Positions 1 to 6,933 of a DNA stretch of 35,672 bases are shown piece by piece; position 1 is the first letter of the stretch, and the number at the start of each line of letters is the position of its first letter. The notes beneath the pieces were generated by a model that was not told the DNA's origin, ran no database searches, and was given only the letters and a program-made list of their open reading frames with translations. The stretch comes from a bacterium (GTDB taxonomy: Bacteria; Bacillota; Clostridia; Oscillospirales; Acutalibacteraceae): NCBI GenBank assembly GCA_020624805.1, contig JAHKVW010000019.1, forward strand, positions 1-35,672, read 5' to 3'. A program made the position numbers and the translations under genes.

Positions 1-9
1 ATGTGAAAA

Positions 10-172
10 AGCCTTCCCCTTGAGGGGAAGGTGTCGAGCGGTTAAGCGAGACGGACGAGGTGGAAACGTATGATTCTCATGCCGTTGATTGATGAATCGG
101 AAGGGCTTTCACCTCATCCGACCAATTTGCCATGTATGGCTAATTGCCCACCTTCCCCTCAAGGGGAAGGCT
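10..172. repeat. MITE-like hairpin element with 24-bp terminal inverted repeats
   Basis: The 24 bases at 10-33 are the exact reverse complement of 149-172. Each arm also contains a near-palindrome (CCTTCCCCTTGAGGGGAAGG and its partner). The arms continue inward as a weaker inverted match (CGGACGAGGTGG near 52-63 against CACCTCATCCG near 111-121), so the whole 163 bp could fold into one long hairpin. It has no coding capacity. This is the form of a non-autonomous mobile repeat. No target-site duplication could be made out. Confidence 0.7.
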
Positions 173-200
173 GACTGTGTGAGCTTTTTAAAGGTATCCC

Positions 201-373
201 GCCTGACCGTAACGGTCTTGAGATAACCTGCCTACACGATGACAGGTGGGTGCCCGCCCTGCGGCTTTAGGCTCCCTTCGTCCAAAAGGATGGGAGGTCT
301 GCACACCGCCGAAGGAGCTAAGCTCCCGATTTAAATGTTGTAGGGTTATTTGCGACCGATACGCGGGTCAGGC
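201..373 (+). ncRNA. Candidate structured non-coding RNA, class unknown
   Basis: Four nested long-range helices can be drawn: 201-208 with 366-373 (8 bp), 213-217 with 354-358 (5 bp), 221-228 with 344-351 (8 bp including one G-U), and 232-236 with 339-343 (5 bp). Inside them lie hairpins near 243-261, at 272-296 (CTCCC/GGGAG closed by an AAAA loop) and at 314-326, plus a short helix 262-265 with 308-311. The wobble pairs are G-U on the plus strand and would be C-A on the minus strand, which favours plus-strand transcription. No clear promoter or terminator was seen. The motifs I know for RNase P RNA, tmRNA, SRP RNA and common riboswitches are absent. It could be a decayed repeat rather than an RNA gene. 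Confidence 0.4.
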
Positions 374-410
374 AGGATGTTGACGGATGATAATGGCTTT
401 GGTTAATCGG

Positions 411-526
411 TTGAGATTGCCACGGCATGAATGCCTCGCAATGACATTCTGTATACGTTGAGATTGCCACGGCATAGAAGCCTTTCAATGACAATTTGTA
501 TGCGTTGAGATGGCGCCCGGCAATGA
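411..526. repeat. Three tandem short interspersed repeats (TTGAGATTGCCACG type)
   Basis: Two good copies at 411-448 and 458-495 begin TTGAGATTGCCACGGCAT and end near CAATGACA. A third, degraded copy lies at 505-526. The same repeat occurs at 6756-6855 and 7583-7774, always between genes. Short frames crossing it are not genes. Confidence 0.65.
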
Positions 527-544
527 AACTCCAATTCAAAAGCC

Positions 545-859
545 TTATTTCTCTTCCTTGTTTTCTTCCTCGACGTCGTCGAAAAGCTCTTCAAAACGCT
601 TCTCGAAGATCGCGCTGAGTTCATCTAACAGAGCCTCATCCTGAACCTCGGCAAGCTGTTCCTCGCCGTCCTCTTCGATGACCTCCATGATGTAGTACTC
701 ACCGCTGTCATCCACGCTGTCCTTGGCGTTGTCATAGATGGGGTAGAGCGCGTAGAAAACGCCTTTTTCGTTTTCGATTGTATCGAGGATCTCAAAGTTG
801 TGTTCCACATTGTCCTCATCGATCAGGGTGATCAAATCGGGCTTGTAACTATTGTCCAT
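545..859 (-). CDS. DUF1292 domain protein
   Basis: This encodes a very acidic 104-residue protein of the DUF1292 (YrzB-like) family, which is widespread in Firmicutes and has no established function. The N-terminal half has the family pattern of an acidic beta-rich segment (DLITLIDEDNVEHNFEILDT, residues 9-28), then the aromatic ALYPIYD stretch and EYYIMEVIEEDGEE. The C-terminus is an acidic, Lys/Glu-rich helical tail. There is no signal peptide or membrane segment, so it should be cytoplasmic. The start at 859 follows a GAGGT ribosome-binding site. The gene is monocistronic, with its own promoter at 929-957 and a leader hairpin at 875-912. In many Clostridia this family sits near RNase-like or alanyl-tRNA synthetase genes, but not here. 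Confidence 0.85.
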   Translation of the reverse strand: MDNSYKPDLITLIDEDNVEHNFEILDTIENEKGVFYALYPIYDNAKDSVDDSGEYYIMEVIEEDGEEQLAEVQDEALLDELSAIFEKRFEELFDDVEEENKEEK

Positions 860-874
860 TCATTACCTCAAACT

Positions 875-912
875 AAGGCAATCCCGCATGATTCGGATGT
901 GCGGTTTGCCTT
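875..912 (-). promoter_or_regulatory. Leader hairpin A, upstream of the DUF1292 gene
   Basis: On the minus strand, AAGGCAA (906-912) pairs with TTGCCTT (875-881). Inside it, CCGCA (900-904) pairs with TGCGG (884-888) around an 11-base loop. It lies between the promoter and the ribosome-binding site, 15 bases before the start codon. The core is shared with hairpins at 1933-1965 and 27800-27829. Confidence 0.5.
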
Positions 913-928
913 AACTTTCTTTAATATG

Positions 929-957
929 ATTTTACTATGACATCGGCGCGAAGTCAA
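929..957 (-). promoter_or_regulatory. Promoter of the DUF1292 gene
   Basis: Read on the minus strand, -35 TTGACT (952-957) and -10 TAAAAT (929-934) are separated by 17 bases, a good match to the vegetative consensus. The leader it produces contains hairpin A. Confidence 0.6.
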
Positions 958-1057
958 GAGATTTTTGTAAGATTTCACAATAAAAATCATGGATTTATCT
1001 CGTGAAAAATTAATTGTTTTTTCGGGGTGTTTTTGGCATAGTTTTTTTGAGAATATA

Positions 1058-1086
1058 TTGAAAAAAACGGCGAAATATAGTATAAT
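1058..1086 (+). promoter_or_regulatory. Promoter of the polysaccharide genes
   Basis: -35 TTGAAA (1058-1063), a 17-base spacer and -10 TATAAT (1081-1086) sit in a very AT-rich stretch. The expected leader to the start at 1193 is about 100 bases. The rest of the gap 860-1192 holds only this promoter, the divergent one and leader hairpin A. Confidence 0.65.
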
Positions 1087-1192
1087 AATTAAGATTATAG
1101 GCTTTAATTCAACGTTGAATAGTATGGAATCATTACAGCATAGTAATGAATGATAGTATTTGTTTGATTGACTCGATGAGCTCGGAGGCGTT

Positions 1193-1894
1193 ATGATTCT
1201 TTTACCGTTTGAAAAACTACCTCGAAAACTTCAATGTGAAGAGGTAAAAAAATACTATGATATTCTGGATAAAAAACGCCCGAGTTTGGTGATGAAGCGC
1301 GTGATGGATATCATCCTGTCGCTGATCATGATCGTACTGCTGATCCTGCCGATGGCGGTGATCGCGATCATCATTAAGCTGACCTCCAAGGGTCCCGTGC
1401 TCTATAAGCAGGTGCGCGTCACGACCAACAACCGCCGTTTTAAGATCTGGAAGTTCCGCACCATGACGGTGGGCGCCGATCAAAAGGGCGCGCTGGTCAC
1501 CTCGGCGAACGATAACCGCGTGACCGGCATCGGCAAGACCCTGCGCAAGTTCCGTCTGGATGAACTGCCGCAGGTGTTCCATGTGCTCTCCGGCAAGATG
1601 AGCTTTGTCGGCACACGCCCCGAGGTCGTCAAGTATGTGGAGCGGTACACGCCCGAGATGATGGCGACGCTTTTGATGCCCGCCGGCATCACCTCGCTCG
1701 CCTCCATCCGCTTCAAGGATGAGGACGCGATGATCGGCGACGTCAGCGATCCCGATGAGGTGGATCGCATCTATGTGGAAGAGATCCTTCCGAAAAAGAT
1801 GAGGTATAATCTCAAGTATCTCTATCGGTTTGGTTTTCGCAGGGATCTCTACCTGATGTTATCCACGGTCAAGCATGTTTTTACCGGCGACTGA
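1193..1894 (+). CDS. Sugar-phosphate transferase (monotopic phosphoglycosyl transferase)
   Basis: This 233-residue protein is a bacterial sugar transferase (PF02397). The family moves a sugar phosphate from a UDP-sugar to undecaprenyl phosphate, the first membrane step of exopolysaccharide, capsule or glycan synthesis. The sequence shows the expected order: KRVMD at 35-39, a hydrophobic re-entrant membrane helix at about 40-62, GPVLY at 67-71, KFRTM at 87-91, the catalytic Asp-Glu pair in LDELPQ (D123, E124), and VGTRPE at about 139-144, where most members have VGPRPE. There is no long N-terminal multi-span domain, so it is the short WcaJ-core type. GGAGG at 1184-1188 sets the start. A ligase/polymerase-like membrane protein follows. 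The sugar cannot be told from sequence. Confidence 0.9.
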   Translation: MILLPFEKLPRKLQCEEVKKYYDILDKKRPSLVMKRVMDIILSLIMIVLLILPMAVIAIIIKLTSKGPVLYKQVRVTTNNRRFKIWKFRTMTVGADQKGALVTSANDNRVTGIGKTLRKFRLDELPQVFHVLSGKMSFVGTRPEVVKYVERYTPEMMATLLMPAGITSLASIRFKDEDAMIGDVSDPDEVDRIYVEEILPKKMRYNLKYLYRFGFRRDLYLMLSTVKHVFTGD

Positions 1895-1932
1895 TATCAG
1901 ACGGTTGATCTGATGGGAAGAATGTTTTTACC

Positions 1933-1965
1933 GGCGATCCGTATCTGTCGATTTGCGGTATTGCC
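1933..1965 (+). promoter_or_regulatory. Leader hairpin C, before the O-antigen ligase-like gene
   Basis: GGCGAT (1933-1938) pairs with ATTGCC (1960-1965), one pair being G-U. Inside it, CCGTA (1939-1943) pairs with TGCGG (1954-1958), also with one wobble, around a 10-base loop. It ends 18 bases before the start at 1984 and directly precedes the TTGAGG ribosome-binding site. The C-to-U change in the inner stem keeps pairing relative to hairpins A and B. Confidence 0.45.
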
Positions 1966-1983
1966 TTTTAGTTGAGGATGGTT

Positions 1984-3450
1984 ATGAGTAAGTTCAAAAA
2001 GGTGCTTTTGGATACCTCGTTGTTTCGGCGCAGCTATGTGATCTGTATGTTCTGCAGTAACCTGTCGTTCATATTGATCCCTGCCTACGCGGTGCTTGCC
2101 GTGCTGTTCGTCTGGGGCGTATTCCTCATGTGCTATAACGCGGTCAAGCATCGCACGATCCTGAAAACGCGTTACGGCTTATGGCTGTTCGCGTTTGTTG
2201 TGACTTCGCTTGTGACGATGATCGTCCATCTGGCGAGCTCGTTCCTGTATAACGCCTACAATCTGGTCATGCTGCTGCATGTGTCGATGTGCTTCTTTGT
2301 GTTCTATTCCGTACATACCGAAAAGCACCTCAACTTCCGCCGGGAGTTGTATTCCATCTGCCGCTTCATCGTCTATACCACCACGGTGCTCGGCATCCTC
2401 GGACTGGCATTCCTGATGGCGGAGATCAGCTTTGAGGTATTGTGGTTCAAGTTCATCGTTTATGAAAACCGCTTTGACGGCATGTTCATCAATCCTAATC
2501 TGCTCGGATTTGTCGCGGTGGTGGCGATCTTCTGCTGTCATATGCTGCTCAAAAAGGACTTTATCGCGATATCGGGGCGCGAGCGCGTCAGCCGTATCTG
2601 GATCGGCTCATGTATCGCGGTCAACGGGATCTCGCTGTTGCTGTGTGATTCCAACGGCGCGTTGGTGCTGCTGATAGGATACGCGATATTCTTTGTGATA
2701 TACAAGATGTTCGGCTCTGAGTCGAAGTTCACCGTGTGGCAGATCATCTCTAAATCCGCCGCGTGTCTTGCCGCGGGATTGGTCATCGTGATGGCGATGT
2801 TCTTTGTGCGCAACATCACACAGGCGGGCTTTGTGCAGATCATGGATCATGCAGAATCATCATCGTCCATCCCCGACGATTCCGTAACCGACAAGATCGC
2901 GCGTGACGAGGCCGCCGTGACCTTTGAGCATGAGAACGCCAACCTCGATTCGGGACGCTTTGTGCTCTGGCAGCAGGCGTCGAAGATGTTCCTGCAGGAT
3001 CCGATCCTCGGTATCGGCAAGGGCAACATCTATGAATACGGTACCCGTATCTTTGAGGACGGGATCAAGTTCTCGGATAAGTACGGAGCGTTGGCTCCCA
3101 TCATGACGGACTTCCACAACGGCTATATCACGATACTGGTATGCTCGGGCGTGGTCGGATTCGTGCTGTTCTGTATCTTCGGACTGCGGTTCTTCAAGCA
3201 TATCACGATGCACGTCTTTCGGGATGACAGCCTGCATGAGAGCGTGCTGCCGTGTATGTATTCGTTCCTGTGCTCCTACCTGATCTATTCGTTCATCGAG
3301 GTAGGTCTGTTGTACAATCCGACCTTTACGATCATTTTCTTCTGGCTGATACTCGGATATACCTCGTGCTTCCTCGTCAAATACGAGCCCGACAGCACGC
3401 TCGGCACCTTTGTCCTGTTCGGACGCACCTTCCGCAAGAGCCTTTTGTAA
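1984..3450 (+). CDS. O-antigen ligase / polymerase-like membrane protein
   Basis: This is an integral membrane protein of 488 residues with about ten to twelve hydrophobic spans. It carries signatures of the O-antigen ligase/Wzy-like family (PF04932): NRFDGMFINPNLLGF at about 162-176, a long extracytoplasmic loop between the later spans with DSGRFVLWQQA and DPILGIGKGN, then FHNGYITILVCSGVVGF. Members join or polymerise lipid-linked glycans on the outer face of the membrane. Together with the preceding sugar transferase this suggests synthesis of a surface polysaccharide, although flippase and glycosyltransferase genes are missing from the window. A TTG start at 1972 is possible. ATG 1984 is preferred because GAGG at 1974-1977 is correctly spaced for it. 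Confidence 0.75.
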   Translation: MSKFKKVLLDTSLFRRSYVICMFCSNLSFILIPAYAVLAVLFVWGVFLMCYNAVKHRTILKTRYGLWLFAFVVTSLVTMIVHLASSFLYNAYNLVMLLHVSMCFFVFYSVHTEKHLNFRRELYSICRFIVYTTTVLGILGLAFLMAEISFEVLWFKFIVYENRFDGMFINPNLLGFVAVVAIFCCHMLLKKDFIAISGRERVSRIWIGSCIAVNGISLLLCDSNGALVLLIGYAIFFVIYKMFGSESKFTVWQIISKSAACLAAGLVIVMAMFFVRNITQAGFVQIMDHAESSSSIPDDSVTDKIARDEAAVTFEHENANLDSGRFVLWQQASKMFLQDPILGIGKGNIYEYGTRIFEDGIKFSDKYGALAPIMTDFHNGYITILVCSGVVGFVLFCIFGLRFFKHITMHVFRDDSLHESVLPCMYSFLCSYLIYSFIEVGLLYNPTFTIIFFWLILGYTSCFLVKYEPDSTLGTFVLFGRTFRKSLL

Positions 3451-3511
3451 GAAGTACTTCGATCATTGCATGAATCGGTGAAATAATCCAATAATATCCG
3501 TGGTGATAACA

Positions 3512-3994
3512 GTGAAAATCTATTTACAACGTGATATTTCGACACTGAACGCACGGTATCAGGTCGCCGATGAACAGGGCAGGCTCCGCTATACGGTGAC
3601 CGGCAAACGCAATCCCTCCGGTGAGAGCATCCGTATTTGCGATACCGACGGGAATACCGTCTGCAAGATCCGCTCCCTCGGCTTCACCGCGCTGTCGGTG
3701 TACAGTATCAGCGCGGGCGGGGAGAGTATGCGGCTGAATATCGCCGTCGGCAGCGGCCGCGCGTCGATCCGCTTCCGCGGGATCAGTTTTTTGGTTCGCG
3801 GTGATGTGCTGATGGGCTCCTACTCCATCCTTGACGCGGACACCGCCGTGGTGTGTACGGTGGGCAGGGATTATGCCCGTGATTGCACCCAGCTTGTATT
3901 GAATCAAAATGAAAGAGAGATCTTCTGTCTGGCGACGGCGATCTGTATCGACAGCCTGAATGTCGGCAGTATCCCCGCTTTACAGATGACATAG
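3512..3994 (+). CDS. LURP-one-related / YxjI family protein
   Basis: This 160-residue soluble protein has the repeating beta-strand pattern of the LURP-one (Tubby-like C-terminal) fold, PF04525, which includes Bacillus YxjI. The N-terminus MKIYLQRDISTLNARYQVAD and the GNTVCKIRSLGF segment resemble that family closely. No enzymatic function is established for bacterial members; phospholipid scramblase-like folds are distant relatives. Three in-frame GTG codons (3500, 3503, 3512) could start it. I chose 3512 because GGTGAT lies just upstream and because family members begin at this methionine. The gene lies about 60 bases after the polysaccharide gene, and any connection between them is unknown. 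Confidence 0.7.
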   Translation: MKIYLQRDISTLNARYQVADEQGRLRYTVTGKRNPSGESIRICDTDGNTVCKIRSLGFTALSVYSISAGGESMRLNIAVGSGRASIRFRGISFLVRGDVLMGSYSILDADTAVVCTVGRDYARDCTQLVLNQNEREIFCLATAICIDSLNVGSIPALQMT

Positions 3995-4031
3995 AATCAA
4001 ATACTATACAAATCCAGAAAGGATGAATCAT

Positions 4032-4508
4032 ATGGACAAGTTATTACGTATACTGAGTGAAAATTCAAATTACACGATCGCGCAGCTTTCGATGATGCTC
4101 GGTGAGCCCGAGGAGGCTATCGAAGCGCGTATCAAAGAATATGAGAACAACGGTGTGATCTGCGGTTATCAGGCAGTCATCAACTGGGAAGCTGTGCCTG
4201 ACGCGGGCGTTATGGCGATCATCGAGCTCAAGGTCGCTCCCCAGATGCAGAAGGGCTTTGACGATATCGCCGAGAAGATCATGCAGTATGACGAGGTGGA
4301 ATGTGTCTACCTGATGGCGGGCGCTTATGACCTGCTCCTCATCGTCAAGGGCAGGACGATCCAGGACGTCTCCTCCTTTGTCGCAAAGCGTCTGGCGGCG
4401 ATGCACGGTATCTTGTCCACCGCGACCCACTTCATGCTCAAGCGCTATAAAGAGGACAGCGTGCCGCTGATCGATACGAAAAAAGACGGAAGGGAAATGA
4501 TCGTCTGA
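4032..4508 (+). CDS. Lrp/AsnC family transcriptional regulator
   Basis: This 158-residue regulator has an N-terminal winged helix-turn-helix (MDKLLRILSENSNYTIAQLSMMLG, then the recognition region to about residue 48) and a C-terminal RAM ligand-binding and oligomerisation domain (VMAIIELKV, later YLMAGAYDLLLIVKG). The family senses amino acids and assembles as dimers to octamers that wrap DNA. ATG 4032 is chosen over ATG 4023 because the AAAGGA ribosome-binding site (4018-4023) is correctly spaced only for the later codon. The TGA stop overlaps the next ATG by one base (TGATG), so it is probably translationally coupled to the aminotransferase. It may therefore regulate its own operon in response to an amino acid. 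Confidence 0.88.
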   Translation: MDKLLRILSENSNYTIAQLSMMLGEPEEAIEARIKEYENNGVICGYQAVINWEAVPDAGVMAIIELKVAPQMQKGFDDIAEKIMQYDEVECVYLMAGAYDLLLIVKGRTIQDVSSFVAKRLAAMHGILSTATHFMLKRYKEDSVPLIDTKKDGREMIV

Positions 4509-5683
4509 TGAATTATTCCGAAAAGCTGACGCCGTCGATCCAATCGGTCAAGCCCTCCGGCATCCGCCGATTCTTCGATATCGTCAATGAGATGGATCAC
4601 GTGATCTCTCTTTCGGTCGGCGAGCCCGATTTCCAAACGCCGTGGCATGTGCGCGAGGCGGGTATCGAGTCGCTCGAACAGGGCAAGACCTGGTACACCC
4701 CGAACCGCGGTTTCAAGGAGCTGTGCGGAGAGATCGTAAAATTCTATAAAAGAAAATACAACCTTACATATGACCCCGCGACCGAGTGTCTGGTCACAGT
4801 CGGCGGCAGTGAAGCGATCGACAACGCGATCCGCTGTATGGTCTCTGGCGGCGACGAGGTGCTGATCCCTCAGCCCTCCTTTGTATGCTATGAGCCGCTG
4901 ACGATCATGGCGGGCGCGACGCCCGTCCTCATTCAGACCAAGGCGGAGAACGCCTTTCGTCTGACGCCCGAGCAGCTCGAGGAAAAGATCACCGATAAAA
5001 CCAAGCTCCTGATCCTGCCGTATCCGAACAATCCGACGGGCGGCATCATGGAGCGCGAGGATCTTGAGGCGATCGCCGAAGTGGTAAAGAAGCACGATCT
5101 GATGGTGCTCTCCGACGAGATCTACTCCGAGTTGACCTATGAGGGTAAGCGCCATGTGTCCATCGCCTCCATCGATGGCATGTGGGAACGCACCGTCGTC
5201 ATCAACGGCTTCTCCAAGGCATACGCCATGACGGGCTGGCGACTCGGCTACGCGCTCGCTCCCAAGGAGATCTGCGCGATGATGGTCAAGCTCCACCAGT
5301 TCTGCATCATGTCTGCTCCGACAACGGCGCAGTACGCCGCGATCGAGGCGCTGAAAAACGGCGATGACGACATCGAGATGATGAAGGGCGAGTACGATAT
5401 GCGCCGCCGATTTGTGGTCGGCTCGCTGAACAAGATGGGACTGACCTGCTTCAATCCCGAGGGCGCGTTCTACTGCTTCCCCTGCATCAAATCCACCGGA
5501 CTGAGCAGTGATGAATTCTGCACGCGTCTGCTCCAGAGCAAGCATGTCGCGCTGGTGCCCGGTACGGCATTCGGCGAATGCGGCGAGGGCTATGTGCGCC
5601 TGAGCTACTGCTATTCGATCAAGCACTTGCGACAGGCAATGAAGCTGATCAAAGAGTTTTTGAAGGAACTACAGGATGAATAA
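4508..5683 (+). CDS. Class I/II pyridoxal-phosphate aminotransferase
   Basis: This 391-residue enzyme is an aspartate-aminotransferase-like, fold-type I PLP enzyme. Visible landmarks are VGEPDF (37-42), YPNNPTG (172-178), DEIYSEL (203-209), the Schiff-base lysine K237 in NGFSKAYAMTGWRLG, and a substrate-carboxylate arginine near R364 (GYVRLSY). It should exchange amino groups between an amino acid and 2-oxoglutarate. The actual substrate (aspartate, aromatic, alanine or a lysine-pathway intermediate) cannot be assigned from sequence. Coupling with an Lrp regulator suggests amino-acid metabolism. Its 3' end overlaps the apparent start of ispE by eight bases. Confidence 0.9.
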   Translation: MNYSEKLTPSIQSVKPSGIRRFFDIVNEMDHVISLSVGEPDFQTPWHVREAGIESLEQGKTWYTPNRGFKELCGEIVKFYKRKYNLTYDPATECLVTVGGSEAIDNAIRCMVSGGDEVLIPQPSFVCYEPLTIMAGATPVLIQTKAENAFRLTPEQLEEKITDKTKLLILPYPNNPTGGIMEREDLEAIAEVVKKHDLMVLSDEIYSELTYEGKRHVSIASIDGMWERTVVINGFSKAYAMTGWRLGYALAPKEICAMMVKLHQFCIMSAPTTAQYAAIEALKNGDDDIEMMKGEYDMRRRFVVGSLNKMGLTCFNPEGAFYCFPCIKSTGLSSDEFCTRLLQSKHVALVPGTAFGECGEGYVRLSYCYSIKHLRQAMKLIKEFLKELQDE

Positions 5684-6710
5684 AAAGGATACTCGCTTCA
5701 CTCGAACAAGTAATACAATCCCTCAGTCAGCATTAGCTGACAGCCTCCTCGCCGGAAGCGGCTCCCCCTCTGTCGCTTCGCGACGTCTCCCCAACGGGGA
5801 GCACCTTTACCAAAGGGAGCCTATTATAACGGTTAAAGCACCCGCAAAGATCAACCTGACGCTCGATATCGTCGGCAAGCGAGCCGACGGTTATCACGAC
5901 GTCGCGATGGTGATGCAGACGGTCTCTCTCTATGACACCGTCACGGTCGAGAGGCTCTCCGGTGAGGGCGACGGCATCACCGTAGCCTGTCCCCGATATC
6001 CCGATGTGCCGACTGATGACAGCAACATCGTATGCAAGGCGGCACGGGCGTTTTTCGATAAGACCGGCGTCACACCCGCATCCCTTTCGATCACGATCGA
6101 TAAAGAGATCCCGACTCAGGCGGGGTTGGCGGGCGGATCCACCGACGGCGCGGCTGTTGTGCTGGCGCTGAACCAGATCTTTGAAACACGCCTGAGCATG
6201 GATGAGATGGCGCGGATCTGCGCGCGCTTCGGCTCGGATGTACCGTTCTGTTTGTTGGGCGGTACGATGCTCGCGACCGGAACCGGCACGACGCTCAAAA
6301 AACTGCGCGCCATGTCCGACTGTCACATCGTGATCTGCAAGCCCGAGATCTCCGTGTCCACTGCCGCGGCATACGCCGCCTGTGACGCGCGTGAGCCCAA
6401 AGGCTTCCTCTATACCGACGAGCTGATCAAGCGGCTCTACAGCCGCGATATCCGCGGACTCTCTACCTGCCTGTATAACGAGTTTGAACAGGTGATGGAG
6501 CTGCCGGAGATCAATGAGATCAAGCGTGAGATGATCGCCTGCAAGGCGCTTGGCGCCTCCATGAGCGGATCGGGCTCGGCGGTCTACGCGATCTTCCTCA
6601 ATCAGAAGAAGGCGGAGAAATGCGTTAATATTCTAAAAGAGAAATATAATAACGTGTTCCTGACCAAGCCTCTCAAAGACGGCTGTCGTGTCGAGAAGGT
6701 CGAACCATAA
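5676..6710 (+). CDS. ispE: 4-diphosphocytidyl-2-C-methyl-D-erythritol kinase (IspE)
   Basis: IspE phosphorylates CDP-methylerythritol with ATP in the non-mevalonate isoprenoid pathway. The GHMP-kinase features are intact: VKAPAKINLTLDI (53-65, with the catalytic-region lysine), the glycine-rich ATP loop PTQAGLAGGSTDGAA (146-160) containing the catalytic Asp, SDVPF (187-191) and the C-terminal SMSGSGSAVYAIF. Normal IspE begins at about I51 (ITVKAPAKINL). Here roughly 48 extra residues come from an inserted repeat at 5717-5822 that stays in frame. The only ATG is at 5676, overlapping the aminotransferase stop (ATGAATAA) with a plausible ribosome-binding site (AGGAACTACAGG). A rare ATT start at 5823 after AAAGGGAG (5812-5819) would give a normal-length protein. 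Function is near certain; the real N-terminus is not. Confidence 0.93.
   Translation: MNKKDTRFTRTSNTIPQSALADSLLAGSGSPSVASRRLPNGEHLYQREPIITVKAPAKINLTLDIVGKRADGYHDVAMVMQTVSLYDTVTVERLSGEGDGITVACPRYPDVPTDDSNIVCKAARAFFDKTGVTPASLSITIDKEIPTQAGLAGGSTDGAAVVLALNQIFETRLSMDEMARICARFGSDVPFCLLGGTMLATGTGTTLKKLRAMSDCHIVICKPEISVSTAAAYAACDAREPKGFLYTDELIKRLYSRDIRGLSTCLYNEFEQVMELPEINEIKREMIACKALGASMSGSGSAVYAIFLNQKKAEKCVNILKEKYNNVFLTKPLKDGCRVEKVEP
5717..5822. repeat. Repeat element inserted in the 5' end of ispE
   Basis: Four small hairpins follow one another: GTCAGC/GCTGAC (5726-5741), GTCGC/GCGAC (5772-5784), CTCCCC/GGGGAG (5787-5801) and CCTTT/AAAGG (5804-5816). The CCCTCAGTCAGC and AAAGGGAGCC ends resemble dispersed intergenic repeats common in Oscillospirales genomes and share motifs with the element at 14668-14915. 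The borders are approximate. It is unusual because it is read as codons (see ispE). Confidence 0.6.
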
Positions 6711-6755
6711 TAAGCTTTCCCGATGCGAGGGGGGTATTTGCTTATTATAAATCGG

Positions 6756-6855
6756 TTGAGATTGCCACAGGGCGCATGTCAGATTGTCATTGCGAGGAGG
6801 AACATTGTTCCGACGTGGCAATCTCAACCTAACGATTGCGCCCTTCGCAATGACT
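6756..6855. repeat. Interspersed repeat copies, head to head
   Basis: A partial plus-oriented unit (TTGAGATTGCCACAG, 6756-6770) is followed by a full unit in the opposite orientation (6786-6827, ending GTGGCAATCTCAA) and a short fragment CTTCGCAATGACT up to 6855. This is the same family as at 411-526 and 7583-7774. Apart from this and the hairpin at 6883-6929 nothing else was seen in the ispE-spoIIR gap. Confidence 0.6.
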
Positions 6856-6882
6856 GTTTTGAATAAAGTGAATAAACATTTG

Positions 6883-6929
6883 ATTACCTGCCAAAGATGA
6901 TACTGTACCCAACTTGAAAGGCAGGTAAT
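6883..6929 (+). promoter_or_regulatory. Hairpin covering the spoIIR ribosome-binding site
   Basis: ATTACCTGCC (6883-6892) is the perfect reverse complement of GGCAGGTAAT (6920-6929), with a 27-base loop. The 3' arm contains the only purine-rich candidate ribosome-binding site for the TTG start at 6934, so the stem would hide it. Control of spoIIR translation is an inference. Confidence 0.45.
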
Positions 6930-6933
6930 TCTT

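Noticed and set aside
201..373. Assignment as 6S RNA, RNase P RNA, tmRNA or a known riboswitch
   Set aside because: The branched fold does not match the 6S rod, and the conserved motifs I know for the others are absent.
10..526. CRISPR-like array
   Set aside because: The repeats are not evenly spaced direct repeats, the units diverge, and there are no cas genes.
318..624. Short minus-strand frames upstream of the DUF1292 gene end
   Set aside because: They are read through the interspersed repeats and have no ribosome-binding site or family resemblance.
4445..5626. A 393-codon minus-strand frame
   Set aside because: Antisense to the aminotransferase with intact PLP motifs; the product is His/Arg/Asp-rich, typical of a shadow frame.
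6707..6748. AT-rich 9-bp stem after ispE (ATAATAAGC with GCTTATTAT) as a terminator
   Set aside because: The stem is weak, the loop is 24 bases and no T-run follows.
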